From: Legionella cherrii
GTDB taxonomy: Bacteria > Pseudomonadota > Gammaproteobacteria > Legionellales > Legionellaceae
NCBI RefSeq assembly: GCF_900635815.1
Contig: NZ_LR134173.1
Location: 3,194,001-3,258,000 of the forward strand
DNA: 64,000 nt
Direction of reading: 5' to 3'
Shown here: positions 10,425 to 19,624 of the stretch, one piece after another
How positions within the stretch are numbered: position 1 is the stretch's first letter
Layout of the letters: every line of letters begins with the position of its first letter
The notes under the pieces: model-generated
The model's database searches: none
What the model saw: only the letters and a program-made list of their open reading frames with translations
What the model was told of the DNA's origin: nothing
Translations under genes and position numbers: made by a program

Positions 10425-11628
10425 TCATTTAGCTACTCAAGGCTCAAGACTTTCCAAAAAAATTTTTTTCACGTTATTAAATGGCATCACCCACGGTTCC
10501 ATTAAAGTCCATGACGTGAATGGTAGCTATGTTTTTGGTAATGAAAAAGAGAAAAATGATTCAATTGCCAACATCACCATCAACCACCCCAAAGCCTATA
10601 AATCCATTCTCATGGAAGGCTCTGTTGGTGCCGGAGCAAGTTACATTGATGGTTATTGGGATACAGATGACCTACAAAAATTAATTGCGATGATTATTAA
10701 AAATGACGCCCTCTTCAATCAGATTGAGAGTCCCATCGCCCGTTTTTTTAGTTTCATGAGAACAATAAACTATAAATTAAAAATGAACTCGATTCGTCGC
10801 GCTAAGGAGAATATTCTAGCTCATTACGACTTAGGAAATGATTTTTTTAAATTAATTCTCGACCCATCGATGATGTACTCATGCGCTCTTTATAAGCCAT
10901 CGGATATAAGTTTGGAGGAAGCATCTCAGAATAAAATTCGGGCCATTTGTAACGCATTGCAACTAAAACCCAGTGACCATATTTTGGAAATAGGTACCGG
11001 ATGGGGTGGATTTGCATGTTTTGCCGCTAAAGAATATGGATGTAAGGTAACGACAACGACGATTTCAGAAAAACAATACCTCTATGTCAATGAAAAAATA
11101 AATCAATTGGGCTTAAATCATCAGATTAAATTATTAAAAGAGGACTACAGAAAACTGTCCGGACAATATGATAAAGTCGTTTCAATCGAGATGATTGAGG
11201 CCGTTGGGCATAAATATTTTGATACATTTTTTCAGCAATGCCATCAGCTATTAAAACCTGGAGGTTTATTTTTCTTACAGGCAATTGTAATTAATGATCA
11301 AGCCTATGAAGCAGCAAAAAATGAGGTTGATTTTATTAAGAAATACATTTTCCCTGGGGGTTGCCTGCCCTCTGTGTATTCCATAAGTAAATCAATTGCC
11401 AACAAAACAACACTGCAATTGCTTTCATTAGAAGACATAGGCCATCATTATGTCTCTACCTTGAATGATTGGCATAAAAACTTATTAACCAATAAAAACG
11501 AGATTTTAGCACAAGGATTTACTGAATCTTTTATTCGCACTTGGGAGTTCTATTTTTGTTATTGTGCTGCTGGTTTTCAGACCAATTACATCAGCGATAT
11601 TCATGCCTTGTGGCGAAAAAGACGATGA
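10411..11628 (+). CDS. Cyclopropane-fatty-acyl-phospholipid synthase family methyltransferase
   Basis: 405-residue S-adenosylmethionine-dependent enzyme of the CFA synthase/mycolic acid cyclopropane synthase family. Seen: AHYDLGNDFFKLILDPSMMYS (lipid-binding and active-site region), the SAM-binding LEIGTGWGGFA, and VVSIEMIEAVGHKYFD. Reaction in the family: transfer of a methylene or methyl group to the double bond of a phospholipid acyl chain at the membrane surface. The start at 10411 is chosen over the upstream 10366 because AAAGGA sits 7-12 nt before it. The operon context suggests it may be the methyltransferase of a specialised pathway rather than the housekeeping Cfa; I cannot distinguish these by eye. 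Confidence 0.88.
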   Translation: MDKNNHLATQGSRLSKKIFFTLLNGITHGSIKVHDVNGSYVFGNEKEKNDSIANITINHPKAYKSILMEGSVGAGASYIDGYWDTDDLQKLIAMIIKNDALFNQIESPIARFFSFMRTINYKLKMNSIRRAKENILAHYDLGNDFFKLILDPSMMYSCALYKPSDISLEEASQNKIRAICNALQLKPSDHILEIGTGWGGFACFAAKEYGCKVTTTTISEKQYLYVNEKINQLGLNHQIKLLKEDYRKLSGQYDKVVSIEMIEAVGHKYFDTFFQQCHQLLKPGGLFFLQAIVINDQAYEAAKNEVDFIKKYIFPGGCLPSVYSISKSIANKTTLQLLSLEDIGHHYVSTLNDWHKNLLTNKNEILAQGFTESFIRTWEFYFCYCAAGFQTNYISDIHALWRKRR

Positions 11629-12161
11629 ATACATTACATTACCTCATTCACACAACTGCTTATTATGTTGCTTGGTTCACTTGCATCACGCTAGCTGCTC
11701 AAGGATATGCATGGATAAGCGCTCTGATTGTGGTTGCTTGTGTTATGTTGCAGTTGTACTGGCAACATCAAACGGGAAGAACGCTAGAAGGGCTATGGCT
11801 TTTATTAGTAATAGTCATCTCTATAAGTACTCTAATTGACAGTGCCCTGGTTTATAAAGGAATAGTCATTTATTCAGCAAACCCTTTTTCCCCCTATTTT
11901 ACTTCCCCTTGGATGATAACAATATGGATAAGTTTTACGGTTGTTTTATATGCCACATTAAGTAACCTATTTGATCACCTATTTTTACTCGGCTTTTTGT
12001 CATGCGTAGGTTTTGCCTTGGCATTTCGCATTGGTGCAAGCTTAGGGGCTGCTTTTTTTCCTTATGGCAGCAATACGACTTGCCTTTTCATCGGGGCGGT
12101 TTGGTCAATTGTATTGCCATTTTGCGTGTACTGTTATCAAAAGATAAAGGGTGATAATTAA
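11625..12161 (+). CDS. DUF2878 family membrane protein
   Basis: 178-residue integral membrane protein with about five hydrophobic segments. It matches DUF2878, seen in its late segment LAFRIGASLGAAFFP and in its constant position within COG2907/DUF1365/cfa clusters. The start ATG 11625 overlaps the previous stop (ATGA), so I prefer it to the longer frame from 11541. It ends in TAATG with the next gene. Function unknown; it likely acts at the inner membrane with its operon partners. Confidence 0.8.
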   Translation: MNTLHYLIHTTAYYVAWFTCITLAAQGYAWISALIVVACVMLQLYWQHQTGRTLEGLWLLLVIVISISTLIDSALVYKGIVIYSANPFSPYFTSPWMITIWISFTVVLYATLSNLFDHLFLLGFLSCVGFALAFRIGASLGAAFFPYGSNTTCLFIGAVWSIVLPFCVYCYQKIKGDN

Positions 12162-12934
12162 TGTATTCTATCAGCATTGTAGTGATTTATCTTTTTTTAC
12201 AAATGAGTTTTATGTGGGGTTTGTATCGTATTCTAAAGAATCCTTCTGTTGTTGATGTCTCATGGTCATTAGGATTAATGGTTTCAGGTTTAATCTATTT
12301 AGGCTTAACCCCTTTAAGTTTTCGTACTCTAATTATTGGCTCTCTTCTCATTTTATGGGCTTTACGCCTTGCATTTTATCTATGGTACACGCGAATAAGA
12401 AAAGGACATGTAGATAAGCGCTATATTGAACTCAGTACCAATTGGAAAATTAGCCCCTCTCTTGGTTTTTTTCTTAACTTTCAACTCCAGGGGCTGCTCA
12501 TCCTAATCATTTCAAGTGTATTTTTACTAATTAGCAAATCAGGACTGACTCATATTACCATGATCGATATCCTTGCATTTTGCATAATTACAGTGGGAAT
12601 AATGGGAGAGACTATAGCAGATTTACAATTGCAACGTTTTAAAATACGACATAAAGGGGAAGTGTGTAACAAAGGTTTATGGAATTATTCACGTCATCCT
12701 AATTATTTTTTTGATTGGTTAAGCTGGATGGGATTCGCTTTATTTGCGATACAGTCCAATAATGGATACCTAGGCTTACTTTCCCCTTTGATGCTTTATG
12801 TTATTTTTACACGTATGACAGGCCCCATGACCGAAAGAGGCTCCATAAAATCACGGGGACAAAAATATATTTATTACCAAAAGCAAACTTCAATGTTTTT
12901 TCCTTGGTTTAAGAAAAAAAGCGGTTCTGAATGA
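12161..12934 (+). CDS. DUF1295 / steroid 5-alpha-reductase-like membrane protein
   Basis: 257 residues, several transmembrane helices, and the C-terminal family signature GLWNYSRHPNYFFDWLSWMG followed by GPMTERGSIKSRGQKY. These match DUF1295, relatives of steroid 5-alpha reductases and isoprenylcysteine methyltransferases that act on lipid substrates in the membrane. It overlaps the preceding stop by one base and is the last gene of the operon. The 3' end overlaps the convergent DUF2177 gene by 26 nt. Confidence 0.85.
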   Translation: MYSISIVVIYLFLQMSFMWGLYRILKNPSVVDVSWSLGLMVSGLIYLGLTPLSFRTLIIGSLLILWALRLAFYLWYTRIRKGHVDKRYIELSTNWKISPSLGFFLNFQLQGLLILIISSVFLLISKSGLTHITMIDILAFCIITVGIMGETIADLQLQRFKIRHKGEVCNKGLWNYSRHPNYFFDWLSWMGFALFAIQSNNGYLGLLSPLMLYVIFTRMTGPMTERGSIKSRGQKYIYYQKQTSMFFPWFKKKSGSE

Positions 12935-13319
12935 AGGCAGCAAATAAACTACTCAGTCCACATAAGACCATGCCCCAAATAAAATCGATTATTGTGATTT
13001 TCAAAGGCCAGTTCGCAAGGATTGAGTAGTTGGTGAAATCATAGATCCCATAGGTTACAAATCCCAGGATTACTCCACCAGCGAGAGCCAGCATGTAATT
13101 CCCTTGTGCGCCGGGCAAGACGAAATAAACGATCCCTAATGCGATGCACACATAAACAACTGCTGCAGCCCACCAAATAGGAGCCATGCCTGTACCCGAT
13201 TTTCGTAACAACATACCGATGTTTTGGGCATAAACCGATTTCGCAATGATGCCCAACCAAATCATATCCAACACAAAGATACATACCATTGTTAAGAAAA
13301 AGAGTCCTATAAGTTTCAT
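12909..13319 (-). CDS. DUF2177 family membrane protein
   Basis: 136 residues with four hydrophobic segments. Family features: FVLDMIWLGIIAKSVY at the N-terminus and GFVTYGIYDFTNYSILANW in the C-terminal half. Function unknown. It lies 20 bases after the desaturase gene in the same direction and converges on the DUF1295 gene with overlapping 3' ends, so it belongs physically to the lipid cluster. DUF2177 genes are, as I recall, common near COG2907/cfa clusters. Confidence 0.82.
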   Translation of the reverse strand: MKLIGLFFLTMVCIFVLDMIWLGIIAKSVYAQNIGMLLRKSGTGMAPIWWAAAVVYVCIALGIVYFVLPGAQGNYMLALAGGVILGFVTYGIYDFTNYSILANWPLKITIIDFIWGMVLCGLSSLFAAFIQNRFFS

Positions 13320-13339
13320 TGTCGTTCCCCTATGGATAG

Positions 13340-14269
13340 CTAGTTTTTAGCTAAATTCTGCTCTAATAAAGATTTGGGCACTGGTTTAACATCCCAGACG
13401 ATACCCATGAGTTCTAAAAGTTTGATTAGGTAATAAGTGATATCAATTTCCCACCATCGAAACCCCTGACGCGCCGATGCGGGGTAATGATGGTGGTTAT
13501 TATGCCAACCTTCACCAAGCGTAATGAGAGCAAAAAACAGATTATTTTTACTGTTATCCGACGTTTCATAACGTCTTGTACCATATACATGACACAGGGA
13601 ATTAATGATTACGGTTGTATTAAATAATGCTACCAAGGAAACGCTGAAGCCCCAAACCAACATTTCACCGATACCGGTGTTCCATTGTGGTGCATAAGTC
13701 TGAAGAATCCAACCGGTCACAAAAAGAGCAAAAAACAATAATGCTGGCATTAGAATGTCATAACGCTCGAGAAAAACGAGTTCTGGATATTGCTCCAAAT
13801 CTCTAACTCGCTCCGGATTATAATGGTAATGTTTTTTAGTAAGAAACCAACCTACATGACTCCACCAAAACCCGTGTTGTACTGGGGAGTGTGCATCCTC
13901 CGGGGTATCAGAGACCATATGGTGCTGCCTGTGATGCGCTGCCCACCAAAGAGGACCGCGTTGGGCTGAGGTTCCTGCAAGGGCTGCAAAAATGAATTGC
14001 CAAAAGCGATTGGTTTTGAATGCCTTGTGTGAGAAATATCGATGATAAAAAGCACCAATGGTAAACAAACGAAAAACATAGAGAATCACTGCGACACTCA
14101 AGGCAATCCAACTGAAATGCACATAGAAAATCAGTAAACAGCTCAGGTTAACCAAAATAAAAGGAATCGCACGAATCCAATCGATTGTATTGTTTAATGG
14201 TTCGTTAGGATTGTAGTTATTTTTGTTCACAATCCAATTCTGTATCAAAGCTCCTAAAGACTTCATCAA
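13340..14269 (-). CDS. Acyl-CoA/acyl-lipid delta-9 desaturase
   Basis: 309-residue integral membrane di-iron desaturase. The three histidine boxes are intact: HRYFSH, HRQHH within AAHHRQHHMV, and HNNHH within GEGWHNNHHHYP. Hydrophobic pairs flank the first and third boxes. The stearoyl-CoA desaturase type introduces a cis double bond at C9 of a saturated acyl chain. It would supply the unsaturated chains used by the adjacent cyclopropane-synthase homologue; that link is inference from proximity. First gene of a two-gene minus-strand unit with DUF2177. Confidence 0.92.
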   Translation of the reverse strand: MMKSLGALIQNWIVNKNNYNPNEPLNNTIDWIRAIPFILVNLSCLLIFYVHFSWIALSVAVILYVFRLFTIGAFYHRYFSHKAFKTNRFWQFIFAALAGTSAQRGPLWWAAHHRQHHMVSDTPEDAHSPVQHGFWWSHVGWFLTKKHYHYNPERVRDLEQYPELVFLERYDILMPALLFFALFVTGWILQTYAPQWNTGIGEMLVWGFSVSLVALFNTTVIINSLCHVYGTRRYETSDNSKNNLFFALITLGEGWHNNHHHYPASARQGFRWWEIDITYYLIKLLELMGIVWDVKPVPKSLLEQNLAKN

Positions 14270-14315
14270 ATTAATCCCTAATTTTTTAAATCGAAAACAT
14301 ACATCAATTCAATGA

Positions 14316-14639
14316 CTAATTATTTTTGGCGTGCTTAGCCTTTGAATAAAGAGGTATGTAATCAAAAGTCTGTGGCCCACGTTCGGATCCACATTCATCG
14401 TAAGTATTATCAGCACACAGAAAAAATTCTTCTGCCCCATATTCTGCAGCGCGGGACATTGCCTCGTCAATAGAGTTGAAATGCCATAGTTCTTTTCCTT
14501 TATGAATAAATTCATCAGAATTTTTAGCAATAATTTCCACAATATATTCATGAAGTTCAATTGGTGAGTAAATCAGAGCAATGGCTTTAGAACCACTCTT
14601 GGCCTGATTAATAAAATCTTCGCGTGTTTGATGTACCAT
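14316..14639 (-). CDS. Conserved hypothetical small protein
   Basis: 107 residues, soluble, not recognised. Composition is protein-like (KAIALIYSPIELHEYIVEI, WHFNSIDEAMSRAAEYGAEE). The start at 14639 is preferred because GAGGAA lies 7 nt before it; a further ATG five codons upstream overlaps that ribosome site. Two cysteines fall near the C-terminus (FFLCADNTYDECGSERG). It lies between the desaturase and cydB genes in the same orientation. Confidence 0.65.
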   Translation of the reverse strand: MVHQTREDFINQAKSGSKAIALIYSPIELHEYIVEIIAKNSDEFIHKGKELWHFNSIDEAMSRAAEYGAEEFFLCADNTYDECGSERGPQTFDYIPLYSKAKHAKNN

Positions 14640-14708
14640 GATTCTATTCCTCATAATAGGGTATTAGCTAAATTATAGCTGCAATTTTGCTGATGCATTG
14701 ACAATCAC

Positions 14709-15704
14709 CTAATGGTAATGTCCTTCTGTTTTACCTCTAAAAAGAAAATAGGCATATAAGGTATATGCAAGCAATATGGGTAACATGATAGCCACACCGA
14801 CCAATATAAATATAAGAGTCGAAGATGGGGCTGCAGCCTCCCAAATGGTAATCTGACGTGGAATCAAATAAGGATAAACACTAATAGCTATACCGATATA
14901 AGAACACAAAAAAATGATAATGCTGTAAATAAAAGGCTTGCGTTCGTCATAAGAATTTAAAGATAAGTTTCTCCAAGCTAGAAAAATGGCACATGCGGTA
15001 ATTAAAGGAAGTGGACTTAACCATAAAAAATTGGGAAATTGATACCAGCGATTGAAGACTTCAGTGCTGTGCAATGGGGTCCAGATGCTAACAAATACTA
15101 AAAAGAAACTCACAGCAATCAGTAAGCCTCGGGCATAGTGGACCATTTTACTCTGAAGTTTGCCCCTGCTTTTGATAATCATCCATGTCGCGCCAAGAAG
15201 CCCATAACCACATATTAGAGCAACACCGGTAAATAAGCTAAAAGGAGTTAACCATGTGGACTGAATAATTGCCATAGTCTGAGGATTCATTGAAAACCCT
15301 TGAACAAAACATCCCAAGATGACTCCTTGAAAAAATGCAGCGGCAATCGAACCAATCGTGAATAACCAATTCCATATAGGTTTGGATTTATCCGCTTTAA
15401 ATCGAAATTCAAAGCTAACTCCACGAAAAATCAAAGCGATTAACATGAACATGATAGGGATATAAAGAACGGGCAAAAGAGCCCCATAAACCAGCGGAAA
15501 TCCGCCATAAAGTATGGCGCCACCAAAAACAAGCCAGGTTTCATTCCCATCCCATACTGGAGCAATTGAATTCATCATCTTATCCCTTTCGCCTTCGCTA
15601 CTGGTAAAAGGAAATAAAATTCCTATCCCTAAGTCAAAACCATCTAAGATGACATACATGACAACAATAAAGGCAAGTAATACAGCAAATATAAGTGGAA
15701 GCAT
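14709..15704 (-). CDS. cydB: Cytochrome bd-type quinol oxidase subunit II
   Basis: 331 residues with about eight transmembrane helices. The N-terminal VMYVILDGFDLGIGILFPF and SIAPVWDGNETWLVFGGAIL are CydB/CioB signatures. It pairs with the subunit I encoded just upstream, whose stop overlaps this ATG by one base. Inner-membrane complex reducing O2 to water with electrons from quinol. Confidence 0.94.
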   Translation of the reverse strand: MLPLIFAVLLAFIVVMYVILDGFDLGIGILFPFTSSEGERDKMMNSIAPVWDGNETWLVFGGAILYGGFPLVYGALLPVLYIPIMFMLIALIFRGVSFEFRFKADKSKPIWNWLFTIGSIAAAFFQGVILGCFVQGFSMNPQTMAIIQSTWLTPFSLFTGVALICGYGLLGATWMIIKSRGKLQSKMVHYARGLLIAVSFFLVFVSIWTPLHSTEVFNRWYQFPNFLWLSPLPLITACAIFLAWRNLSLNSYDERKPFIYSIIIFLCSYIGIAISVYPYLIPRQITIWEAAAPSSTLIFILVGVAIMLPILLAYTLYAYFLFRGKTEGHYH

Positions 15705-17074
15705 TATTTTTTCTCCACATTTAAATCAGTCATGTATTGAAATGCATGATCTTCGACTCGTTCTTCCTCAATGACTTCAGGACCTAAACGAATGAGTTTC
15801 AATAAATAATACAGATAAAACCCAAAGACAACTCCGTAAGCAAGAACAAGCAGAACAAAAGAGATAATCACATCTTCGACACTGATTGCAGAGACGGCAT
15901 CATGGGTTTTTAATAACCCATAAACTACCCATGGCTGTCTTCCAATTTCAGCTGTGAGCCATCCGGAAATACTGGCTATAAAACCGAGCGGTGTCAGTAC
16001 AAAACACCAATAGTGGAACCATTTTGCCACATAAACTTTGTTCTTGTAACGCAGAAACATTCCAACAACAGCTGTTGCGAACATCAGAAGTCCAATGCCG
16101 ACCATAATTCTAAATGAGAAAAATACTGGTGCAACTCTGGGTTGTTGGTCAGGTGGCACAGAGTCTAAACCAACCATTTTTCCATCCCAATCATGCGTAT
16201 TGATAAGACTTGCAAGTTTTGGAATTTCAATAGCATAGTTATTTTGTTGTTGTGCCTGAGAAGGCCAAGCAAACAATACTAAAGGAGCCCCGTTTTGAGT
16301 ATGCCAAAGCCCCTCCATGGCCGCTGTTTTAAGCGGTTGATATTCTTTAACCTTGAGGCCCACAACATCACCAACACCAATTTGAACAGGAACAAGAATC
16401 AAAGCGGCCCAAAGTGCAAAAGACATCGTTTTCTTTGCTGTCTCCACTGATTTTTTGCGAAGCAAATAATAAGAGGCTACACCCATGATGACAAAGGAAG
16501 TTGTCACATAAGAGGCGAGAATCATATGGATAAAACGCGAAATAAATGATGGGTTCATCACCACTGCCCACCAGCTAGCGACTACGTACTTCCCATCAAT
16601 TAACTCATACCCGCTAGGGGTTTGCATCCACGAATTTGCTGACATAATCCAAAATGCAGATATGGTTGTACCAATGGCAACAAGAAAGGTTGCAATAAAA
16701 TGCAGTAGCGGTGGTACTCTTTTCCAACCAAAGAGCATGACTCCCAAAAAACCTGCTTCAAGAAAAAAGGCGGTTAGAGTTTCATAGGCGAATAATGCAC
16801 CCAAGACATTGCCGAACTGGGTTATAAACGGACCAAAATTTGTTCCGATTTGATAGGCCAGGACAATGCCTGAAACAACCCCCATTCCAAAAGTAAGTGC
16901 AAAAATCTTGGTCCAAAATTTGCAAATTTCAAGATAAACTGTATTTTTGGTTTTAAGCCAAAAGAATTCCATGATGACCAAAAATAAAGCCAACCCCAAA
17001 TTCAATGTTGGAAATAAAATATGAAATCCGATGCTAAAACCAAATTGGGCACGTGATAGAATTTCAACAAGCAT
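15704..17074 (-). CDS. cydA: Cytochrome bd-type quinol oxidase subunit I (CIO-like)
   Basis: 456 residues, about nine membrane helices. Visible: haem-ligand His in IGFHILFPTLNLG, the quinol-site AAMEGLWHTQNGAPL, and GRQPWVVYG. The Q-loop is short, as in cyanide-insensitive oxidase (CioA) subfamily members rather than long-loop E. coli CydA. Terminal oxidase with high O2 affinity, relevant for low oxygen or nitrosative stress. Operon cydA-cydB with one-base overlap; no cydX-like or cydCD genes seen nearby. A palindrome lies about 100 bases upstream. Confidence 0.93.
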   Translation of the reverse strand: MLVEILSRAQFGFSIGFHILFPTLNLGLALFLVIMEFFWLKTKNTVYLEICKFWTKIFALTFGMGVVSGIVLAYQIGTNFGPFITQFGNVLGALFAYETLTAFFLEAGFLGVMLFGWKRVPPLLHFIATFLVAIGTTISAFWIMSANSWMQTPSGYELIDGKYVVASWWAVVMNPSFISRFIHMILASYVTTSFVIMGVASYYLLRKKSVETAKKTMSFALWAALILVPVQIGVGDVVGLKVKEYQPLKTAAMEGLWHTQNGAPLVLFAWPSQAQQQNNYAIEIPKLASLINTHDWDGKMVGLDSVPPDQQPRVAPVFFSFRIMVGIGLLMFATAVVGMFLRYKNKVYVAKWFHYWCFVLTPLGFIASISGWLTAEIGRQPWVVYGLLKTHDAVSAISVEDVIISFVLLVLAYGVVFGFYLYYLLKLIRLGPEVIEEERVEDHAFQYMTDLNVEKK

Positions 17075-17174
17075 TTGATCACTCCACTCATTACTGTCAG
17101 AGTTTTGTAATGCAGCAGCTAAAATTAAATCAAGAAGAGTAACTAAGTGATGACATATTCAATCTGCATCTAAC

Positions 17175-17193
17175 AATGCAGCCTAACTGCATT
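17175..17193. promoter_or_regulatory. Palindrome upstream of cydA
   Basis: Perfect 7-bp inverted repeat AATGCAG-CCTAA-CTGCATT about 100 bases before the cydA ATG, in the promoter region. The same AATGCAGC half-site recurs at about 17110. It could be a regulator operator; no known Legionella regulator consensus is matched. Confidence 0.35.
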
Positions 17194-17261
17194 ACTGCTC
17201 CAATAGTATATTATCGTACAAGTATAATAAATTATCAAATGCATGCTTTTTATTACGCGAT

Positions 17262-17563
17262 ATTATTGATTCTCTGGATAAAACGCTGATATTTTTTAAG
17301 CATCATTTGGATAAAAAAGATTTAATAGCAACATTGACTTCGCTAGTAAGCGATAGCAAGCTGGCTCAAACTTTTTTAGGGAAAATAATTTTCAGTTTCA
17401 GGTAATTGATAAATTATCGCCAGAGCTCTCAAAATTGCGCCTTGAAAATGAGTCTTTAAAACTTCAGGTAGATCAATTTCTTGGGAAAAAGGAACAACTG
17501 ATAAGGAGAACCGAAAAGAAATTAATTTCTTTTCCAAAGACCCCTAAACGTTTAAACTTTTAA
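17262..17563 (+). pseudogene. Remnant of a small helical/coiled-coil gene
   Basis: Two short open stretches in different frames read as one protein-like sequence. 17262-17402 gives IDSLDKTLIFFKHHLDKKDL then LVSDSKLAQTFLGKI. After a shift near 17385-17395 the frame reads VIDKLSPELSKLRLENESLK, continues through LQVDQFLGKKEQ and ends at TAA 17561-17563. No plausible start is in frame. It looks like a decayed small coiled-coil protein; family unknown. Confidence 0.4.
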
Positions 17564-17582
17564 TGGCTTTATGGCTTAATTA

Positions 17583-18716
17583 TTAAAGCAAGTTACTTTC
17601 ACTAACCACGCGTACAGTTTTGCTTAATCCAGAAAATATTTCATTAAATTTAGTGACACCATGTAGCGTAATTAAGGTAATTGCTGGAAAAGCTAATGAA
17701 AACACCCTCACCTCATCTTTAAAACCAAAGCAGATAAATAAAGGGATTAGCGGTAAAAAAGCAGCCCAGAAGTAATTACGATATCTTTGTGGCGACTCAT
17801 TCCAGGAGTGTTTAAAAAAAATAAATAAAGGTAGAGCAATGAATGGATTTTGCAGACTTGGAGTATGCACTCCTTTAGCGACTACATTATAAAATTTAAA
17901 GAAATTGGCTGGTTTCGTCCAGAACGACATATTTTCACGAAAGTGATATTCAACGAAATTTCCAATATTAGCCTCATAACCACTCATGATATAAAAACGG
18001 CTGGCAAAACAAATAAGCAACTGCAATGCCAAATCGATGATCCGTGTCTTTAAAGTAACCTGTTCTGGATGAAGAAAAAACAGGGCAAGTGGTACCAAAA
18101 AAAATGTTTCTTTATTAAATGAAAAAACCGCAATACACACCGTACACATAATTCTCTGTTGCTTCAGTACGAAATAACAGGCACAAAATATACCGAGCAA
18201 TTCTATAAAATCATAATAATAACCATAATTTTGAAAGGTCAAAGGATACAATAAGCTGAAGCTAATCATACAAACTAAAGCTTCACCAAAATTCAAATGA
18301 TGCATGCGTCCTAAGAGATAAACAATAAAAAGAATCCCTATGGTCGCGAAAACAATAATCAAATACATGAGATTGTAAGTGATCGCAATCACTGGGGTCC
18401 AAGAACCCATAGACAGTGTTGAAAAATAATGTGATCGGAGAGAATCTTTTCTGTTAATTGATTGAAATAACTTTTGTTGAGTATCCAAACTCAATTGCTC
18501 AGTAAACCATTTTATCCCTTTCGGTAAAAGAGAGCGATAGACAAAAGGTTTATGAGCATCTCCATTCATCATCCTTATAAGACTATTTCTGGTATCATTT
18601 TCTTTAAATCCAACTTTTAATAAGAAGCTATTGGTAATGTTTCCGCTACATATTAGTATCAATAGAACCAGAATTGAAAATCTACAGAATCTTAGATAAA
18701 AATAGTCATTGAGCAA
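17583..18716 (-). CDS. Polytopic inner-membrane protein, GT-C-like
   Basis: 377 residues with about nine hydrophobic segments spread over the whole length. The early loop NGDAHKPFVYRSLLP resembles the first periplasmic loop of GT-C-fold membrane glycosyltransferases and related proteins of unknown function, but catalytic acidic residues cannot be assigned confidently. Start is TTG at 18716 with GGAG about 10 nt upstream. Monocistronic. A remnant acetyltransferase gene lies upstream on the same strand. Confidence 0.7.
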   Translation of the reverse strand: MLNDYFYLRFCRFSILVLLILICSGNITNSFLLKVGFKENDTRNSLIRMMNGDAHKPFVYRSLLPKGIKWFTEQLSLDTQQKLFQSINRKDSLRSHYFSTLSMGSWTPVIAITYNLMYLIIVFATIGILFIVYLLGRMHHLNFGEALVCMISFSLLYPLTFQNYGYYYDFIELLGIFCACYFVLKQQRIMCTVCIAVFSFNKETFFLVPLALFFLHPEQVTLKTRIIDLALQLLICFASRFYIMSGYEANIGNFVEYHFRENMSFWTKPANFFKFYNVVAKGVHTPSLQNPFIALPLFIFFKHSWNESPQRYRNYFWAAFLPLIPLFICFGFKDEVRVFSLAFPAITLITLHGVTKFNEIFSGLSKTVRVVSESNLL

Positions 18717-18769
18717 AATATTTCTTCTCCATAAGTGAGTAATAACGGGTAATAAGGCTTATCAGAAAA

Positions 18770-18940
18770 CTAAAGTACCCTCTTTAAAAATATGTTCATA
18801 CCCAAAGGGAAATCATCAAGCATCCCGACCATTTCGGAGCCATACTTTAAATGAAAATTCCTGGCTTGAAAATCAAAAGTATCAGCCCCTATAAGATTTA
18901 ACCCGCCAACCCTAGGAATAAAAGTAATATTGTGGGATAA
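18770..18940 (-). pseudogene. C-terminal remnant of a GNAT acetyltransferase
   Basis: The minus strand from a stop upstream of 18940 to TAG 18770-18772 encodes about 56 residues including GADTFDFQARNFHLKYGSEM and LDDFPLGMNIFLKRVL. This resembles the C-terminal end of GNAT N-acetyltransferases (typical form: DTFSFQA..FY.K.GFE..G.L.DFP.G....FL.K.L). The N-terminal and acetyl-CoA binding part is missing, so it is a 5'-truncated remnant. Confidence 0.6.
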
Positions 18941-18975
18941 TTATTGTCCAATTTAACCAATATTCGTCTGATTGT

Positions 18976-19464
18976 ATGAAAATAAAAGCAATTCTTTTAA
19001 TGATCTCTATTTTTTTCCCTGTCGTTTTATTCGCTGGTACATCGACTTGTCCATTATCAAACGGAATCAATGTACATACCAAAACGCGAACTTTAGCTAT
19101 TTGTAAAAACGGCACTGTAATTAAGACCTTTAAAGTCGCTCTCGGCTATAAAGGCGTCGGTAAAAAGAAAGCGGGTGATAATAAAACTCCCATTGGTTTA
19201 TATGGGTTAGCCCATCCAAGAAAATCCAATCAATTTAAAGTCTTTATTCCAATTCTCTATCCGACTGCAAAGCAATCAGCTGCAGGATATACAGGTAGAG
19301 ATGTAGGAATCCATGGGCCCACTCAGTCTTCTGGATGGTTAAGTTGGTTAAACAACTTACCTTACTCAACGCGTGGATGCATTGCTGTTGGTAAAAATAC
19401 CCATATCGAGTATGTGGCTAATTGGGTAAAAGCCAATCCTGGGGCTAAGGTTTTAATTATCTAA
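18976..19464 (+). CDS. Exported L,D-transpeptidase (YkuD domain)
   Basis: 162 residues: signal peptide about 1-20 (cleavage near LFA|GTS), then a YkuD domain. The active-site segment is GIHGP with His113, then STRGCIAV with Cys135 as nucleophile; STRGC replaces the more usual S-H-G-C. Such enzymes form or cleave 3-3 peptide crosslinks or attach proteins to peptidoglycan in the periplasm. A compact single-domain version without LysM. Monocistronic. Confidence 0.85.
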   Translation: MKIKAILLMISIFFPVVLFAGTSTCPLSNGINVHTKTRTLAICKNGTVIKTFKVALGYKGVGKKKAGDNKTPIGLYGLAHPRKSNQFKVFIPILYPTAKQSAAGYTGRDVGIHGPTQSSGWLSWLNNLPYSTRGCIAVGKNTHIEYVANWVKANPGAKVLII

Positions 19465-19624
19465 GCCGAGATGAAATTTTATATCGTACAGTTCTGATTA
19501 TTTATTTTTGATGCTAAGGTCAGTCAGAGTAACAAGGAAGTAAACCTAGAGCACATCTTAAAATATAAATAGAAGAGTACTGAGGGAACAATTTACGCCT
19601 ATACCCTAGCGATAAACTTTTTCA

